From positions 1-37,720 of the IMG/VR virus record IMGVR_UViG_3300038701_000336: a stretch of 37,720 nt of DNA; one strand, 5' to 3'. Origin of the DNA: a virus. A program made the position numbers and the translations under genes. The notes beneath the pieces are model-generated. The model worked only from the letters and a program-made list of their open reading frames with translations. It ran no database searches and was not told the DNA's origin. Below, one piece after another: positions 35,695 through 37,720 of this stretch; the stretch's first letter is position 1; each line of letters starts with the position of its first letter.

Positions 35695-37720
35695 ATGGCA
35701 GAAGAATTTACAAGACTGGTCAAAATAGGAATAGACGAATCGTTTATCAAAGCTAGTATTGCCAATGCTGACAGGTTAGCTAAGTCAATAGACGAACTCA
35801 AACAAACTAAAAAAGAAGAGGGTCAACTATCTGCCGAACAAGAAGGGCGACTAAAGGCCTTAACGGCTGAACGCAACAAGAACATTCAAGTAGTCAAACA
35901 GGCTAACCTACTCACTTCTGAAACCATCAAAGGTCAGGAAAGGCTAAAAGCGCAACTATCTGTTTTGACGGCTCAGTACAACAAGCTAACGACTGAAGAA
36001 CAGAACAACACCAAAGAAGGTCAAAGGCTGCAAAAGCAGATACTTGACACCACTAACGAACTCAAGGCTAATGAAAAAGCGGTAGGTAATAACCGTAGAA
36101 ACGTAGGTAATTACGAGGATGCTTTGAAGGGCGTAGCTGACCAGATAAACGTAATGGGTGTTAATCTTGGTGGATTGGGTAATCAATTGAAAGCACAAAA
36201 GGAAAGCGTACAAGCGGTAGGTACAGCTATGAAGGCAAGCGCGGTATCAACGGGCGGCCTATCTGGTGCTTTGAATATTCTAAAAGTTGCGTTAATATCA
36301 ACAGGAATCGGTGCTATTGTAGTTGCACTTGGTTCGATGGTTACATTCCTAACCCAGACCAAACGGGGTTCGGAACTATTGGCACAAGGAATGTCAGCGT
36401 TAGGTGCAACTATCTCAGTAGTTGTTGACCGTATCTCAGGAATAGGTGAAGCGGTTACAAACGTGTTCACGGGTAAGGGTAGCGTGTTGGACGTATTGGA
36501 TGCCACAAAGAACGCATTTAGCGGTGTTACGGATGAGATACAGCGAGAGGTCAAAGCGTCAACCGAACTTGAAAAGCGTATGCAGAAGCTACGTGATTCG
36601 GAGCGCGACCTGATTGTATCAACGGCTCAACGTAATGCAGAAGTTGCAAAGCTACGTGTAACCATTGAAGATCAAAGTAAATCAGAAGAAGAACGATTGA
36701 AAGCGGCTCAACGTGCAACAGCCTTACAACGTCAAACCATCGAAGAGGAGAAAGCGTTAGCGCAGGAACGTGTTGACATTATACAGGCGCAGTTAGCACT
36801 ATCTGAAAACCTTGAAGAAGATGAACAAAGGTTAGCCGATGCGAAAGCAATGCGTTTTCAAGTGGAAGAAAGGGCGACTACCAGACTTGTTGAATTGAAC
36901 AACAAAGAGGTTCAGCTACGTAAACAGATAGCGGCTGAAAAAGAGAAGGCAACGGCAAGCGTAACGGGTTCTATTGAAAAGGAAATTGAAACAGATGAAG
37001 AACGCCAAAAGAAAATAGAAGAAGGTTACCAAGAAGAAAGGCGTCTAATTGAACAACAGGCCGAACTGAAGAAATCACAGGCCGAAATTGAAATAGCCAA
37101 TGCAGAAGAAAGGGCGGAGCGTATTGCTTTTATTGAGCGAGAAGCACTATTTGAGAAGCTAAGAAGTATCGAAGATGAAACAGCGGCTTACACGGCTTCT
37201 GCCGATATGGTCGGGGCGGTTGACGAAAAGAAGTATGCTAAACAGTTAGCCGAACGCGCAAAGTATGAAGCTGAATTAGCAGCGATTGACAGAGAAGCGA
37301 AAGCCGATGAGTTCAACCGTGAAATGGAGTTGCTTCAAGGGCGTGAAGAACTTGCAAATCAACAAGCTGAAATTGAGATTGAAAACGTTGAGGAACGTGA
37401 ATTAGCAAAACAGAAGATTGCGCTTAAATTCTTAAATGAACGTTTAGCTATCATGGAACAATCGGCTATGCTTGATGATGTTCTAACTGATAGGGAAATA
37501 CAAAATCTGCAAAAGGTACGGAATGAGATAGAGATACTTCAAAACAGAATCAACAATCCAGATAATAAGACGGTAGCCGATATGATAGGGCTGTCCGAAG
37601 AAGGTCAGGAAAAGTTGATGCTAGGAATGGAAGTTGTCAATAGCGTATTGCAATCCGTACAACAAGCAACACAACAAGCAACTGAAAACAAGTTAGCTGG
37701 AATTGATAGAGAACTTCAAG
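35695..37720 (+). CDS. Tape measure protein (partial, runs off the window)
   Basis: The frame is open from ATG 35695 to the window end (about 675 codons, no stop). It starts MAEEFTRLVKIGIDESFIKAS and is dominated by long charged coiled coils (for example KLTTEEQNNTKEGQRLQKQ and EERQKKIEEGYQEERRLIEQ). A hydrophobic region near residues 185-225 (LNILKVALISTGIGAIVVAL) is typical of tape measure proteins, which fix tail length and enter the host membrane. It follows the tail genes as expected. Confidence 0.9.
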   Translation, partial: MAEEFTRLVKIGIDESFIKASIANADRLAKSIDELKQTKKEEGQLSAEQEGRLKALTAERNKNIQVVKQANLLTSETIKGQERLKAQLSVLTAQYNKLTTEEQNNTKEGQRLQKQILDTTNELKANEKAVGNNRRNVGNYEDALKGVADQINVMGVNLGGLGNQLKAQKESVQAVGTAMKASAVSTGGLSGALNILKVALISTGIGAIVVALGSMVTFLTQTKRGSELLAQGMSALGATISVVVDRISGIGEAVTNVFTGKGSVLDVLDATKNAFSGVTDEIQREVKASTELEKRMQKLRDSERDLIVSTAQRNAEVAKLRVTIEDQSKSEEERLKAAQRATALQRQTIEEEKALAQERVDIIQAQLALSENLEEDEQRLADAKAMRFQVEERATTRLVELNNKEVQLRKQIAAEKEKATASVTGSIEKEIETDEERQKKIEEGYQEERRLIEQQAELKKSQAEIEIANAEERAERIAFIEREALFEKLRSIEDETAAYTASADMVGAVDEKKYAKQLAERAKYEAELAAIDREAKADEFNREMELLQGREELANQQAEIEIENVEERELAKQKIALKFLNERLAIMEQSAMLDDVLTDREIQNLQKVRNEIEILQNRINNPDNKTVADMIGLSEEGQEKLMLGMEVVNSVLQSVQQATQQATENKLAGIDRELQ

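Overview
The window is most of a tailed double-stranded DNA phage genome (or a prophage-like copy of one) that infects a member of the Bacteroidota, probably a flavobacterium-like host. Capsid protease/scaffold, major capsid protein, portal, connectors, both terminase subunits, neck/tail proteins and the start of a tape measure protein are present. The host assignment rests on promoter boxes of the TTG-N19-21-TAnnTTTG type, A-rich translation starts with almost no Shine-Dalgarno sequences, and protein families common in Bacteroidota phages (DUF3127, DUF551, YopX, DUF6291-like). No integrase, transposase, tRNA, rRNA or CRISPR array is visible. Function calls come from motifs read by eye; no database search was run.

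Layout. (1) 1-1034: a small acidic protein gene, then a gene-free stretch that looks like an independently transcribed, structured non-coding RNA. (2) 1035-4289: a sugar module with a GT2 glycosyltransferase, a GT4-like glycosyltransferase and a CapD/WbpM-type nucleotide-sugar dehydratase, facing an opposite-strand Rossmann-like protein across a long hairpin. (3) 4346-10459: head genes (ClpP-like protease fused to a scaffold-like tail, major capsid protein, tail-tube-like protein, portal, connector). (4) 10501-15172: metallophosphoesterase, amidase endolysin, a fibre/adhesin with an arabinofuranosidase-like domain, and spanin-like membrane proteins. (5) 15150-18265: minus-strand accessory genes. 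(6) 18355-27745: early/replication genes, with a Rad52-like annealing protein, a nuclease, a DNA methyltransferase, an SSB-like protein, a Mom-like DNA-modification protein, a DUF6291-like replication protein, a DnaC-like loader, a DnaA-domain-IV-like protein and many small proteins. (7) 27873-37720: terminase small and large subunits, lipoprotein, membrane protein, neck and tail proteins, and an open-ended tape measure gene.

The most striking part is region 5. The minus-strand genes are separated by imperfect hairpins that have the architecture of integron attC recombination sites. For each complete cassette, the bases just inside its upstream border are the reverse complement of the R'' box at its own downstream end, as expected for excisable integron gene cassettes. 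There are six well-formed sites plus degenerate ones at both ends of the array, and no IntI in the window, so this is an integrase-less attC cluster (CALIN-like) inside a phage. Its cassettes carry a Mom-like DNA-modification protein, an ASCH-domain protein, a two-helix membrane protein and several unknown small proteins.

How it fits together. The early region copies and recombines DNA and probably modifies it (methyltransferase plus Mom-like protein), which would protect against restriction. The cassette array appears to be a swappable accessory locus that includes a second Mom-like enzyme. Two nearly identical promoters with a 15-bp dyad (21010 and 27200) probably coordinate early transcription. 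Several operon borders pair an intrinsic terminator directly with a promoter-like box.
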